The notes beneath the pieces were generated by a model that saw only the letters and a program-made list of their open reading frames with translations, had not been told where the DNA came from and did not search any database. A program made the translations under genes and the position numbers. Positions 43,275 to 51,934 of a stretch of DNA of 64,000 nucleotides are shown one piece after another. Within the stretch, counting starts at the first letter, position 1; every line of letters starts with the position of its first letter. The DNA comes from Kribbella jiaozuonensis (GTDB lineage: Bacteria > Actinomycetota > Actinomycetes > Propionibacteriales > Kribbellaceae), in assembly GCF_005233875.1 (NCBI RefSeq), contig NZ_SZPZ01000001.1, positions 1,488,001-1,552,000 on the forward strand, given 5' to 3'.

Positions 43275-44927
43275 TCAGCGGCTCTGCAGGGCGTCGATGA
43301 AGACGTTCTTCAGGTCGCCGGGCTGGCGGGCGACGTACGCCTGGCCGCCGGTGGCCTGGGCCAGGGCGCTGAGCTCGTCGGCGTTCACCTCGGGGCCCAT
43401 ACCCAGGGCGATGATGCGGACCGGGCGGCCGGGGTCCTGCAGACCGCGCAGGGTGTTGACCGCCTGGGCCAGCGTCGGGCTGCCCGGGTCGTCGTTCTTG
43501 CCGTCGGTGAACAGCAGGATCGAGTTGACCGCACGCTGGTCGTAACCCTGCCGTACGGCGCGGACCGCGGCGATCGCCGTGTCGTACAGCCCGGTGCCGC
43601 CGTTCGGGATCGGGTGCTGGATCTTCAGTTGGTCGACGATCTTCCCGCGCTGCCGTTTCGACAGCGGCCCGATCGACACCAGCTCCTTGTAGTCGGCGCC
43701 GTCCGACCCGATCTTCGTCGAGAACGTCCACAGGCCGAGCGAGGCGCTGTCCGGGAACAGGCTCAGGCCGCCGATCGCAGCCTCGATCGTGAGCTGCATC
43801 CGGGTCTTGGTGCCGACCTTGTCGGCCATCGAACCGGAGACGTCGATGACTGCCAGCGAGTGCGTCAGCAGCGACAGCCGGGTCCAGTTCTGCAGCGTGG
43901 TGTCGATCGCCTCGCTGGTCGGCTTGGTCAGCTGGTTGACGTCGCCGACGCCACGCCCGCCGCTGAGCGGGCTCAGCTGCGTGTCGCGGAACCCGGCCTG
44001 GTCACGAGCCTGGCCGGCCGAGTCGGTCAGCAGTTCCCCGGCCAGCGCCTGGGCGGCGTTGGACGCGGCGTCGGTGTCCGACTTGGCGGTGACCACGATC
44101 GGGTAGTCCAGGTACAGCGTGCCGGTGGCCGGCTGGATCGCTCGCAGCTGGGCGTCCGGGTGGTCTTCCTGGTACTTCACGAAGCTCTGCTCGGACGCCG
44201 GCACGATGGTCGTGCTGCCGTCCTGGTCCGCCCGGCCGAACAGTGCTTCGGCGTCCGTGTACGGCTTGGCCATCGAACCGAGGCGCTGCGCCAGCGGAAC
44301 GATCACCTGCGACACCTGCGTCTCGGACGCGGACGTCTTCGCCCGCTCCGCCTGTACCGCGAGCAGCGCGAGCGCGCCGGGCGAGGTGCTCAGCGGGTCG
44401 AGCAGGGCCGGCTGGGTCTTGCTCATGATCCGCAGCCAGGACGAGGTGTCGGCGAAATTCGTCCTCCGCCCGACGAGCACCAGTGGAGAGGTCGCGATGG
44501 ACTGGACCGCGATGGTCGGGACGCTCTGGCCGTCGTCGGCCTGGGCGACCCACAGCGAGGAGTCCGGCACCCACAGGTCGGGCCGGTTGTCGCTGCCGTG
44601 CGCGACGTCGCGCGCGATCTGGGACGACGGGGCCGCCGTGATGGTGAACTGCAGGCACGGGTTGCCGTCCTTACCGCCCTTGGCCGCCAGCGACTTGGCC
44701 GCGGCTTCGAGCGAGGACTGCATCTCGGGCGTCGTCGCCATCTGGATCTGGGTCGGGTCGTCACACGCCTTACTGCCGCCGAGGAAACCGTCGGCACCCG
44801 ATTCCGATCCGAAGGAGCGGACCACGAACACCGCTCCCAGCGAAAGCACCAATAATCCGACCGCGGTGATGTACACCGAACGGCGGTTGTTGTTACTTCC
44901 CGTCACCGCAGAGGAATGTTTTCCCAT
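43275..44927 (-). CDS. membrane-anchored substrate-binding/von Willebrand factor A protein
   Basis: A 550-residue protein. A membrane anchor at ~18-36 (VYITAVGLLVLSLGAVFVV) is followed by a domain resembling bacterial extracellular solute-binding proteins (residues ~50-320: CLQFTITAAPSSQIARDVAHG, RPDLWVPDSSLW, LDYPIVVTAKSD). Residues ~355-540 are a VWA domain with the metal site DVSGSMADK (Asp362) and LLFTDGKND. It probably acts outside the membrane in adhesion or complex assembly. ATG 44927 follows GGAGGGAGGGA. A consensus CRP-type site lies ~200 bp upstream. Confidence 0.8.
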   Translation of the reverse strand: MGKHSSAVTGSNNNRRSVYITAVGLLVLSLGAVFVVRSFGSESGADGFLGGSKACDDPTQIQMATTPEMQSSLEAAAKSLAAKGGKDGNPCLQFTITAAPSSQIARDVAHGSDNRPDLWVPDSSLWVAQADDGQSVPTIAVQSIATSPLVLVGRRTNFADTSSWLRIMSKTQPALLDPLSTSPGALALLAVQAERAKTSASETQVSQVIVPLAQRLGSMAKPYTDAEALFGRADQDGSTTIVPASEQSFVKYQEDHPDAQLRAIQPATGTLYLDYPIVVTAKSDTDAASNAAQALAGELLTDSAGQARDQAGFRDTQLSPLSGGRGVGDVNQLTKPTSEAIDTTLQNWTRLSLLTHSLAVIDVSGSMADKVGTKTRMQLTIEAAIGGLSLFPDSASLGLWTFSTKIGSDGADYKELVSIGPLSKRQRGKIVDQLKIQHPIPNGGTGLYDTAIAAVRAVRQGYDQRAVNSILLFTDGKNDDPGSPTLAQAVNTLRGLQDPGRPVRIIALGMGPEVNADELSALAQATGGQAYVARQPGDLKNVFIDALQSR

Positions 44928-45232
44928 CGCGGCAGGTCCCTCCCTCCCAGAGGCTGACTGCGCGCGCAGATTACCCGGTTTCGGCAGGTCAGGGCGAAGG
45001 CCGCAACGATTCTTGACACAGCTGTGGTTGAACGCGGGTGGTCCCCGCAGTACCGCTCTTACACAGGAACGCTCTAAAACTCACCGACCGTGTCGGACCG
45101 GTCGCGGTCCGGTGAGATCTGAGTGTGATCCAAATCACAGTAACCAGTTTGCTCAAACGACCGTTCCATGGACCATCTGCATGAAACTGTCGAAGGTTTC
45201 CCTCCGGTAGCTGTGGTTTTAGAGGTGCCTTT
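44928..45232. other. 305-bp intergenic regulatory region, no gene
   Basis: This gap lies between the VWA gene start and the bcp stop, both on the minus strand. It holds one CRP-type palindrome and several GC-rich inverted repeats near 45083-45115 (CCGACCGTGTCGG, ACCGGTCGCGGT). No credible open frame or RNA gene was found. It is the control region of the VWA gene. Confidence 0.6.
45124..45139. promoter_or_regulatory. CRP/GlxR-type cAMP-receptor site
   Basis: TGTGATCCAAATCACA is a perfect TGTGA-N6-TCACA match, the consensus shared by Escherichia CRP and actinobacterial Crp proteins. It lies about 200 bp upstream of the VWA gene. Confidence 0.7.
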
Positions 45233-45700
45233 TCACAGTCCCAGGTCGCGGCGGAGCTTCGCGACGTGCCCGGTGGCCTTGACGTTGTACTGCGCGACCG
45301 CGATCTTCCCGTCCGCGTCGACGACGAACGTGGACCGGATCACGCCGGTCACCTTCTTGCCGTACATGGTCTTCTCGCCGAACGCGCCGTACGCCTGCAG
45401 GACCTCCTTGTCGGGGTCGCTCAGCAGCGGGAACGTCACGCCGTCGCGCTCGCGGAACTTCGCCAGCTTGGCCGGCTTGTCCGGGGAGATCCCGAGTACG
45501 GCGTACCCGTGCGCCTGCAGCGAGTCGAGCGAGTCGCGGAAGTCGCAGGCCTGCTTGGTGCAGCCCGGGGTCATCGCGGCCGGGTAGAAGTAGACGATCA
45601 CGTTCTTCCCGCGCAGATCCTTCAGCGCCACGTCGTTGCCGTCGGCATCGGGCAGGGTGAAGTCGGGTGCGGTGTCGCCGACCGACAGGCGTTCGGACAT
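45233..45700 (-). CDS. bcp: thioredoxin-dependent peroxiredoxin (BCP/PrxQ type)
   Basis: A 155-residue peroxidase. GDTAPDFTLPDADGNDVALKDLRGKNVIVYFYPAAMTPGCTKQACDFRD places the peroxidatic Cys in TPGC and a resolving Cys five residues later. VLGISPDKPAKLAKF and GVIRSTFVVDADGKI are typical. ATG 45700 follows GGAGGG. It reduces hydroperoxides in the cytosol. It is divergent from the ATP-grasp cassette with 54 bp between starts. Confidence 0.93.
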   Translation of the reverse strand: MSERLSVGDTAPDFTLPDADGNDVALKDLRGKNVIVYFYPAAMTPGCTKQACDFRDSLDSLQAHGYAVLGISPDKPAKLAKFRERDGVTFPLLSDPDKEVLQAYGAFGEKTMYGKKVTGVIRSTFVVDADGKIAVAQYNVKATGHVAKLRRDLGL

Positions 45701-45754
45701 CAGGCCCTCCACGAATCGATTGAAGTGCCGCAATCGTACGTGCAAGATGCGCAG

Positions 45755-47335
45755 ATGAGCCGCGCATCCGCCCGCCCCTTGTTCGACGGCTACCTGGACC
45801 CACGCCGCCCGCACGCCGGGGCGTACGACGAGATGTTCGACCCCGTCGACGGCGTCCGTACGGCGTACAAGCGGCTGCATGACTCGCTCATGCCGTTGCA
45901 GCCCGCGGACCTGACTACGCGGGCCGAGGCGCTGGACCGGGCACTGGTGGACCAGGGCATCACGTTCAGCCTGTCGGGGGAGGAACGGCCGTTCCCGCTG
46001 GACCTGGTGCCGCGGGTGATCACTGCGACGGAGTGGTCCCGGCTGGAGCGCGGTGTGGTGCAGCGGGTGCGTGCTTTGGAGGCGTTCCTCGCTGACATCT
46101 ACGGCGACCAGAACATCGTCGCGGACGGAGTGCTGCCGCGTCGGCTGATCACCTCCTGCGAGCACTTCCATCGGCAGGCGGCCGGCATCGCACCGCCCAA
46201 TGGCGTCCGTATCCATGTGGCCGGCATCGACGTGGTCCGCGACGAGCAGGGTGACTTCCGCGTGCTCGAGGACAACCTGCGCAGCCCGTCCGGGGTGTCG
46301 TACGTGATGGAGAACCGCCGGACGATGGCGCGGGTGTTCCCGGACCTGTTCGCCAAGCATCGGGTGCGGGCGGTCGGCGACTACGCAGTACATCTGCTCC
46401 GGGCTCTGCGGGCCGCGGCTCCGCCCAGTGCGACCGATCCGAACGTCGTCGTACTGACGCCGGGCGTCTACAACTCGGCGTACTTCGAGCACTCGCTGCT
46501 AGCGCGCCAGATGGGAGTGGAGCTGGTCGAGGGGCGGGATCTGTTCGCGCGCAACAACGTCATCTACCTGCGGACCACGGAAGGCGAGCAGCGGGTCGAC
46601 GTGATCTATCGGCGGATCGACGACGAGTTCCTGGACCCGGTGCAGTTCCTACCGGACTCCGCGCTCGGTGTGGCCGGTCTGGTGAACGCAGCGCGCTCGG
46701 GCAACGTGGTGATCGCCAATGCGATCGGGAACGGCGTGGGCGACGACAAGCTGATCTATACGTACCTGCCCGAGATCCTGAAGTACTACCTGGGCGAGAC
46801 GCCGCTGCTGCCGAACGTCGACACGTACCGGTGCTGGCTGCCCGCGGAGCAGACCGAAGTACTCGATCGCCTCGACGAGCTGGTCACCAAGCCGGTGGAG
46901 GGTTCTGGCGGGTACGGCATCGTCTTCGGGCCGGATGCCTCGCCGAAGGAGCTCCAGGCGCAGCGTCGCCGCATCAAGGCCAACCCACGCGGCTGGATCG
47001 CGCAGCCCGTCGTACAGCTGTCCACTGTGCCCACGAAGGTCGGTGAACGGCTGCAGCCGCGACATGTGGACCTGCGGCCGTTCGCGGTCAACGACGGCGA
47101 GGACGTGTTCGTTCTGCCCGGCGGGCTGACCAGAGTGGCGATTCCGGAGGGCAGTCTGGTCGTCAACTCGTCGCAGGGCGGCGGCTCGAAGGACACCTGG
47201 GTGCTGGCGCCCAGAGCGTCCGACGAGGACGCCGAGCTTCGTGGACCCGGTCTGGGGAGCCCCACTCCGAAGTCGGACAGTACGCCGGAGCAAGGCCCGG
47301 AACTCAACGTCGCCCAACAGCAGCAGCAACAGTGA
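45755..47335 (+). CDS. circularly permuted ATP-grasp type 2 protein (DUF404/DUF407)
   Basis: A 526-residue protein of the ATP-grasp group found with alpha-E proteins. YDEMFDPVDGVRTAYKRLHDSL starts the domain; later IHVAGIDVVRDEQGDFRVLEDNLRSPSGVSYVMENR, GVYNSAYFEHSLLARQMGVELVEGRDLF, and TKPVEGSGGYGIVFGP with RPFAVNDG are nucleotide-binding landmarks. A low-complexity tail ends in polyglutamine. A TTGAAG-N17-CAAGAT promoter ends 6 nt before ATG 45755. The group is predicted to form amide bonds to an unknown peptide or carrier. First gene of a three-gene cassette. Confidence 0.88.
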   Translation: MSRASARPLFDGYLDPRRPHAGAYDEMFDPVDGVRTAYKRLHDSLMPLQPADLTTRAEALDRALVDQGITFSLSGEERPFPLDLVPRVITATEWSRLERGVVQRVRALEAFLADIYGDQNIVADGVLPRRLITSCEHFHRQAAGIAPPNGVRIHVAGIDVVRDEQGDFRVLEDNLRSPSGVSYVMENRRTMARVFPDLFAKHRVRAVGDYAVHLLRALRAAAPPSATDPNVVVLTPGVYNSAYFEHSLLARQMGVELVEGRDLFARNNVIYLRTTEGEQRVDVIYRRIDDEFLDPVQFLPDSALGVAGLVNAARSGNVVIANAIGNGVGDDKLIYTYLPEILKYYLGETPLLPNVDTYRCWLPAEQTEVLDRLDELVTKPVEGSGGYGIVFGPDASPKELQAQRRRIKANPRGWIAQPVVQLSTVPTKVGERLQPRHVDLRPFAVNDGEDVFVLPGGLTRVAIPEGSLVVNSSQGGGSKDTWVLAPRASDEDAELRGPGLGSPTPKSDSTPEQGPELNVAQQQQQQ

Positions 47336-47351
47336 TGGGGAGGTGCTGACG

Positions 47352-48296
47352 ATGCTCGCACGCAACGCCGAGTCGCTGTACTGGATCGGCCGGTACGTCG
47401 AACGCGCGGACGACACCGCGCGAATCCTCGACGTGTCGGTGCATCAACTGCTCGAGGACGCCACCGTCGACGCGAACACGGCCAGCCGCAGGCTGCTCTC
47501 GGTCCTCGGCATCACCCCGCCCGACGGCAGCACGCTGGACGTGTGGGGACTGACCGAGCTGGTTGCGATGTCACCGGAGACCGGGTCGATCGTGTCCTCG
47601 ATCGCCAGCGCGCGCGAGAACACCCGCGTCGCGCGCGAGGTGGTGTCCAGTGAGCTGTGGCAGTGCATCAACGCCATGTGGAACGCCGTACCCGAGCGGC
47701 AGCGGGCTGCGCGGCGTGTAGGGCCGCATGAGTTCTTCACGTTCGTGGAGGACCGGGCGGCGATGTTCGCCGGGCTGGCCGACTCCACGATGAGCCGGGA
47801 CGACGGGTGGCGGTTCCTGGTGCTCGGCCGGTCGGTGGAGCGCGTGGACATGATCGTCCGGATGCTGATGTCCCGAGTGGGCGACCGGCCGACCTCACCA
47901 GGCTGGGTGACGGTACTGCGGTCTGCCGGTGCGCACGACACGTACCTGCGGACGTACCGCGGGGCGCTGGACGCGTCGCGGGTCGTGCAGTTCCTGCTGA
48001 TGGACCGCCTGTTCCCGCGGTCGGTGTTCCATGCGCTGCAGCAGGCAGAGTCCTGTCTGGACGACCTCGACCACGGGCCGGCGACACGGATCGGTGCCGG
48101 TGCGGAGGCTGCGCGGTTGTTGGGCAAGGCCCGGAGCGATCTGGAGTTCCTGCGGCCGGCGGACCTGCTGGACGACCTGACCGGCAGACTGCAGGACCTG
48201 CAGACCATGGTCCGCGAGGTCGGCGAGGCCGTGTCCCGTCAGTACTTCCACGCGGTGCCGTGGATCGAGTGGAACAACGCGGAGGTGAACCTGTGA
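47352..48296 (+). CDS. alpha-E domain protein (DUF403)
   Basis: A 314-residue all-helical protein. MLARNAESLYWIGRYVERADDTARILDVSVHQLLED is the diagnostic start, and ARENTRVAREVVSSELWQCIN and DGWRFLVLGRSVERVDMIVRML follow. Alpha-E proteins occur next to, or fused with, the permuted ATP-grasp protein and a transglutaminase. ATG 47352 follows GGGGAGG; the stop overlaps the next start. Confidence 0.9.
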   Translation: MLARNAESLYWIGRYVERADDTARILDVSVHQLLEDATVDANTASRRLLSVLGITPPDGSTLDVWGLTELVAMSPETGSIVSSIASARENTRVAREVVSSELWQCINAMWNAVPERQRAARRVGPHEFFTFVEDRAAMFAGLADSTMSRDDGWRFLVLGRSVERVDMIVRMLMSRVGDRPTSPGWVTVLRSAGAHDTYLRTYRGALDASRVVQFLLMDRLFPRSVFHALQQAESCLDDLDHGPATRIGAGAEAARLLGKARSDLEFLRPADLLDDLTGRLQDLQTMVREVGEAVSRQYFHAVPWIEWNNAEVNL

Positions 48297-49135
48297 ACTG
48301 GCGTCTCCGTGTGGTGCACACGACTGGCTACAGATACGCGACTGCCGTCACGCAGTCGTACAACGAGGCCAGGCTGACTCCGCGCCACGACGACCGGCAG
48401 AACCTCATGGTCGCGCGACTGGAGACGGTCCCCGCGACCCGCGCGTACAAGTACACGGACTACTGGGGTACCGAGGTCAACTCCTTCGACCTGCACACTC
48501 CACACACCGAGCTGAAGGTGATCGCGGCGTCCGTCGTCGAGACAACCGACCAGACCCCACCGTCCGTCGACGCGACCTGGTCCCAGCTGAGATCGCCAGA
48601 GGTCCTTGACGCGTACGCCGAGTACCTGGAGTGGACCAGCTACGTCCCGAAGCACCGTGAGCTCGCTGCCGTCGCGCGCTCGCTCCGCAAGGGCCGTACT
48701 CCGCAGGAGACCGTGCTGGCCGTGTCGAAATGGGTGCACGACAAGCTGAAGTACCAGCGCGGCACCACTGGTGTGCACTCGTCGGCAGTCGACGCGTGGC
48801 AGGCCGGTGAGGGCGTGTGCCAGGACTACGCGCACCTGACGCTGGCGATGCTGAGGGCGGTCGACGTACCGGCGCGCTATGTCTCCGGCTACCTGCACAC
48901 CAAGCCGGACGCGTCCGTGGGCGAGACGGTCGTCGGTGAGAGTCATGCGTGGGAGGAGGCGTGGACCGGTGAGTGGTGGGGGTTCGACCCGACCAACGAC
49001 ATCTCGATCGGTCACCGGCACGTCTGGGTAGCGACCGGGCGGGACTACGGCGACGTGTCGCCGCTCAAGGGCATCTACTCCGGCGGCGCTGCGACAGCCA
49101 TCGAAGTGACCGTCGACATGACCCGGTTAGCCTGA
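48293..49135 (+). CDS. transglutaminase-like protein of the ATP-grasp/alpha-E cassette
   Basis: A 280-residue protein with an N-terminal Bact_transglu-type beta domain (RVVHTTGYRYATAVTQSYNEARLTPRHDDRQ) and a papain-like core: Cys176 (GEGVCQDYAHL), His218 (ESHAWEEA) and Asp232 (GFDPTND). All three catalytic residues are present. GTG 48293 overlaps the alpha-E stop (GTGA). It probably makes or breaks an amide/peptide bond in the product of its two partners. Confidence 0.9.
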   Translation: MNWRLRVVHTTGYRYATAVTQSYNEARLTPRHDDRQNLMVARLETVPATRAYKYTDYWGTEVNSFDLHTPHTELKVIAASVVETTDQTPPSVDATWSQLRSPEVLDAYAEYLEWTSYVPKHRELAAVARSLRKGRTPQETVLAVSKWVHDKLKYQRGTTGVHSSAVDAWQAGEGVCQDYAHLTLAMLRAVDVPARYVSGYLHTKPDASVGETVVGESHAWEEAWTGEWWGFDPTNDISIGHRHVWVATGRDYGDVSPLKGIYSGGAATAIEVTVDMTRLA

Positions 49136-49139
49136 CCCC

Positions 49140-50183
49140 ATGCGGGCCATGACAGTGACGCCGGGCAAGTCCGACTCGGCGACAGTAGGCGAGGTCTCGG
49201 AGCCTCCCGTTGCCGACGGTTCGATCCTCGTGGAGGGCCTGCTGACGGGCATCTGCGGAACCGATATCGAGCTGGTCTCCGGCGCGTTCGGCAGCGGACG
49301 TCCCGGCTCGGATCACCTCGTCGTCGGACATGAGTCGCTCGGACGCGTGCTGGAGGCACCCGCGGCCTCCGGCTTCGCTCCCGGCGACCTGGTGGCCGGA
49401 GTGGTCCGCCGACCGGACCCGGTGCCCTGTCCGGCGTGTGCGCGGGGCGAGTGGGACTTCTGCCGCAACGGCCTGTACACCGAGCGCGGCATCAAGGAGA
49501 TGGACGGGTACGGCGCCGAGCGCTGGCGGGTCGACCCGTACTTCGCCGTACCGGTGCCGGCCGAGCTGGGAGAGCTCGGCGTACTCGTGGAGCCGGCCAG
49601 CATTCTGACCAAGGCGTGGGAGCAGGTGGACCAGGTCGGCGCGCGCTCGTGGTTCGGACCGCAACACGTGCTCGTGACGGGAGCCGGTCCGATCGGGCTG
49701 CTCGCGGCGCTCATCGCCCAGCAGCGCGGGTACGACGTACATGTGCTGGACCGGGTCACGGACGGGCCGAAGCCGGAGCTGGTCCGGGCGCTGGGCGGGA
49801 CGTACCTGACTGACCTGGGACAGCTCGATGTCGTACCGGACGTGGTGATCGAGGCGACGGGAGCCGGCCAGTTGGTGTTCGACTGCGCCTCGCTGCTCCC
49901 GCCGGCCGGTGTGATGTGTCTGGCCGGGATCCACCCCGGGCCGGCGACTGTCGACGTACAGCTGGACGCGCTGGTCCGGCAGCTCGTGGTGCGCAACGCG
50001 GCGCTGGTCGGGACGGTGAACGCGGGCAAACGGCACTACGCCGACGCTGTGGACGTGCTGCTCGCGGCCGATCGGGCCTGGCTGCGGCGGTTGATCACCC
50101 GGACCGTGCCGCTGTCGCAATGGCCGGACGCATTGGTGCGGGAACCGGATGACATCAAGGTGGTCGTGGACTTGCGGGGATGA
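49140..50183 (+). CDS. medium-chain zinc-type dehydrogenase, glucose-1-dehydrogenase-like
   Basis: A 347-residue medium-chain dehydrogenase. GICGTDIELVSG and GHESLGRV give catalytic zinc ligands (Cys, His, Glu). CPACARGEWDFC is a structural-zinc loop with three cysteines. VLVTGAGPIGLLAALIAQQRGYDVHVLDR is the NAD(P) site. The pattern is closest to glucose dehydrogenases of the Haloferax/Sulfolobus type. TAGCCT lies 6 nt before ATG 49140, suggesting a leaderless promoter at the end of the transglutaminase gene. Confidence 0.82.
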   Translation: MRAMTVTPGKSDSATVGEVSEPPVADGSILVEGLLTGICGTDIELVSGAFGSGRPGSDHLVVGHESLGRVLEAPAASGFAPGDLVAGVVRRPDPVPCPACARGEWDFCRNGLYTERGIKEMDGYGAERWRVDPYFAVPVPAELGELGVLVEPASILTKAWEQVDQVGARSWFGPQHVLVTGAGPIGLLAALIAQQRGYDVHVLDRVTDGPKPELVRALGGTYLTDLGQLDVVPDVVIEATGAGQLVFDCASLLPPAGVMCLAGIHPGPATVDVQLDALVRQLVVRNAALVGTVNAGKRHYADAVDVLLAADRAWLRRLITRTVPLSQWPDALVREPDDIKVVVDLRG

Positions 50184-50251
50184 CCTGCGAGGATGGTGGG
50201 TGACGAGGGGCAGATCGGGGCATGCCCCGCGGATGGAAGGAGCGTCGACAG

Positions 50252-50515
50252 GTGTCGGACACGAAGGCTCGGACCGCCGAGCAGATCGAGGCGGACATCG
50301 CCGCCACCCGGTTGCGCCTGGCCTCGACCGTCGACGAGCTGGTCGACCGCGCGAACCCGAAGAACGTGGCCCTGCGACAGGTCGAGCAGGCCAAGTCCCA
50401 GGTCTTCGACGAGCAGGGGCAGCTGCGGACCCAGAAGATCGTCGCGGTCGCCGGTGCGGTGGTCGGCGTCGTCGGCGTACTGCTGGTGATCCGCCGGCTG
50501 GTGGGCCGCCGGTGA
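50252..50515 (+). CDS. DUF3618 family small membrane protein
   Basis: An 87-residue protein. RTAEQIEADIAATRLRLASTVDELVDRANPK is the DUF3618 signature, and a C-terminal membrane helix is at ~66-80 (VAVAGAVVGVVGVLLVI). GTG 50252 follows AAGGAG. The function of the family is unknown. Its stop overlaps the GroES-like gene (GTGA). Confidence 0.88.
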   Translation: MSDTKARTAEQIEADIAATRLRLASTVDELVDRANPKNVALRQVEQAKSQVFDEQGQLRTQKIVAVAGAVVGVVGVLLVIRRLVGRR

Positions 50516-50850
50516 CTCCACGCAAGCGGCTGTCCGACGACAAACTCCCGATCCGGATGCTGCACGACCGCGTCCTGGTCTCCCTCGAGCAGGAGGGCGA
50601 GCGCAAGTCGTCGGCCGGCATCTTGATCCCGGCCACCGCGCAGATGGGCCGCCGGCTCGCCTGGGCGAAGGTAGTTGCCGTCGGCGCCAACGTGCGCACG
50701 GTGGAGGTCGACGACCGCGTCCTGTTCGACCCGGAGGACCGGGCCGAGGTGGAGGTCCGCGGCGACGACTACATCCTGCTGCGCGAACGCGACCTGCACG
50801 CAGTGGCTGCCGGCCGCCTGGAAGACGGCCAGACCGGCCTCTATCTCTGA
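50512..50850 (+). CDS. GroES-like co-chaperonin-fold protein
   Basis: A 112-residue protein. LPIRMLHDRVLVSLEQEGERKSSAGILIPATAQMGRRLAWAKVVAVGANVRTVEVDDRVLFDPEDRAEVEVRGDDYILLRERDLHAV follows the GroES beta-barrel pattern, with a mobile-loop region near residues 32-45. No groEL gene is nearby and the mobile loop is not canonical, so it may not serve GroEL. It is translationally coupled to DUF3618 and overlaps the convergent oxidase by 10 nt. Confidence 0.8.
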   Translation: MTPRKRLSDDKLPIRMLHDRVLVSLEQEGERKSSAGILIPATAQMGRRLAWAKVVAVGANVRTVEVDDRVLFDPEDRAEVEVRGDDYILLRERDLHAVAAGRLEDGQTGLYL

Positions 50851-51905
50851 AAACTGAAGCGGGCAGGCGTTTTCGCACTGCCCGTCACCAGGTCACGGAC
50901 GAGCTCGCCGACCAGCGGAACGAACTTGAAGCCGTGGCCGGAGAAGCCAGCCGCGACGGTGATCGGTCCGGCGCGGTCGATGACGAACCTGGCCGACGGC
51001 GTGTTGTCGTACAGGCAGCTGATCGCAGTGGATCGCCCCGGGTCCAGCCCGGGGTACCACTGCGCGACGTACTCGCGAAGAGCTGAGTCCCGCTGCGGCT
51101 CGGGCCGGAAGTCGCGGGTGTCGGGGTCGACCTCCGGCCCGCTCGCGTGCATGCCGACCTTCACACCGGAGCCCGGCTCGTAGAGTCCGTAGCAGTCCGG
51201 GCCCCAGTGCACGAAGCTCGGCCACTCGAAGTCCTCCGACAGCGGAGTGAAGAACCGCGGCTGCTCCTGCGTCACCGTGAACCGCGGCAACGGCACCAGA
51301 CCGGCCAGCAGCTTCGGAGTCCACGGTCCGGTCGTCACAACGACGTGCTGCGCCCGCACGGCCCCACCCGGTACGTCGAGCTCGACCAGCTCGTCGTGGA
51401 GCCGCAGCGCCCGTACCGGCGACTGGACGCGGAACTCCGCGCCGAGCCGGCTCGCCACCGTCTGCAGCGCGTGCACCGTGCGTTCGGCGTACAGCCGGCC
51501 AGAGCCCGGCTGGTAGAGCACCGGGCTCTCGAACCGGAAACCGGGCCAGCGCTCGGCGGCCTCTTCCGCCGCCAGCACCGACCCGGTTGCCGCATGCAAC
51601 GACCGGAAGATCTCGACCGACACGTCGCTCATCCCGTGGTCGATCCCGCCGGTCTCCTCGAGCAGCGTCTCGCCCGAGTCGGCCTCCAGTTCACGCCACA
51701 GCGGCCGCGCCCGCTCGGTCAGCTCAGCCAGCTCGGCGTCGTCCGCCGCCGGCCGGAACAACCGCGTCGCGCCGTGCGAGCCGCCCCGCTCGTGCCCGAG
51801 CGTGAACTGCTCCAGTACGACGACATCCCGCCCCGCCGCTGCCAGTGCACGAGCCGCCGCCGACCCCATCGCACCGGCCCCCACCACCGCCACGTCGTAC
51901 GTCAT
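50841..51905 (-). CDS. solA: monomeric sarcosine oxidase / N-methyl amino acid oxidase-like flavoenzyme
   Basis: A 354-residue FAD enzyme. VAVVGAGAMGSAAARALAAAGRDVVVLEQFTLGHERGGSHGATRLFR is the FAD-binding start, and ISCLYDNTPSARFVIDRAG contains the cysteine that binds FAD covalently in MSOX/MTOX. AAGFSGHGFKFVPLVGELVRDL is the usual end. It oxidatively demethylates N-methyl amino acids and makes H2O2; the exact substrate is unknown. A minus-strand TACGCT box (51912-51917) lies 6 nt before the ATG. Confidence 0.88.
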   Translation of the reverse strand: MTYDVAVVGAGAMGSAAARALAAAGRDVVVLEQFTLGHERGGSHGATRLFRPAADDAELAELTERARPLWRELEADSGETLLEETGGIDHGMSDVSVEIFRSLHAATGSVLAAEEAAERWPGFRFESPVLYQPGSGRLYAERTVHALQTVASRLGAEFRVQSPVRALRLHDELVELDVPGGAVRAQHVVVTTGPWTPKLLAGLVPLPRFTVTQEQPRFFTPLSEDFEWPSFVHWGPDCYGLYEPGSGVKVGMHASGPEVDPDTRDFRPEPQRDSALREYVAQWYPGLDPGRSTAISCLYDNTPSARFVIDRAGPITVAAGFSGHGFKFVPLVGELVRDLVTGSAKTPARFSFQR

Positions 51906-51934
51906 CCGAGCAGCGTACGGGCGGCGGGCACAGG

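Noticed and set aside
47306..47335. CAG tract at the ATP-grasp 3' end as an assembly artefact
   Set aside because: It is short, in frame and followed by a proper stop and ribosome site; it reads as a real low-complexity tail.
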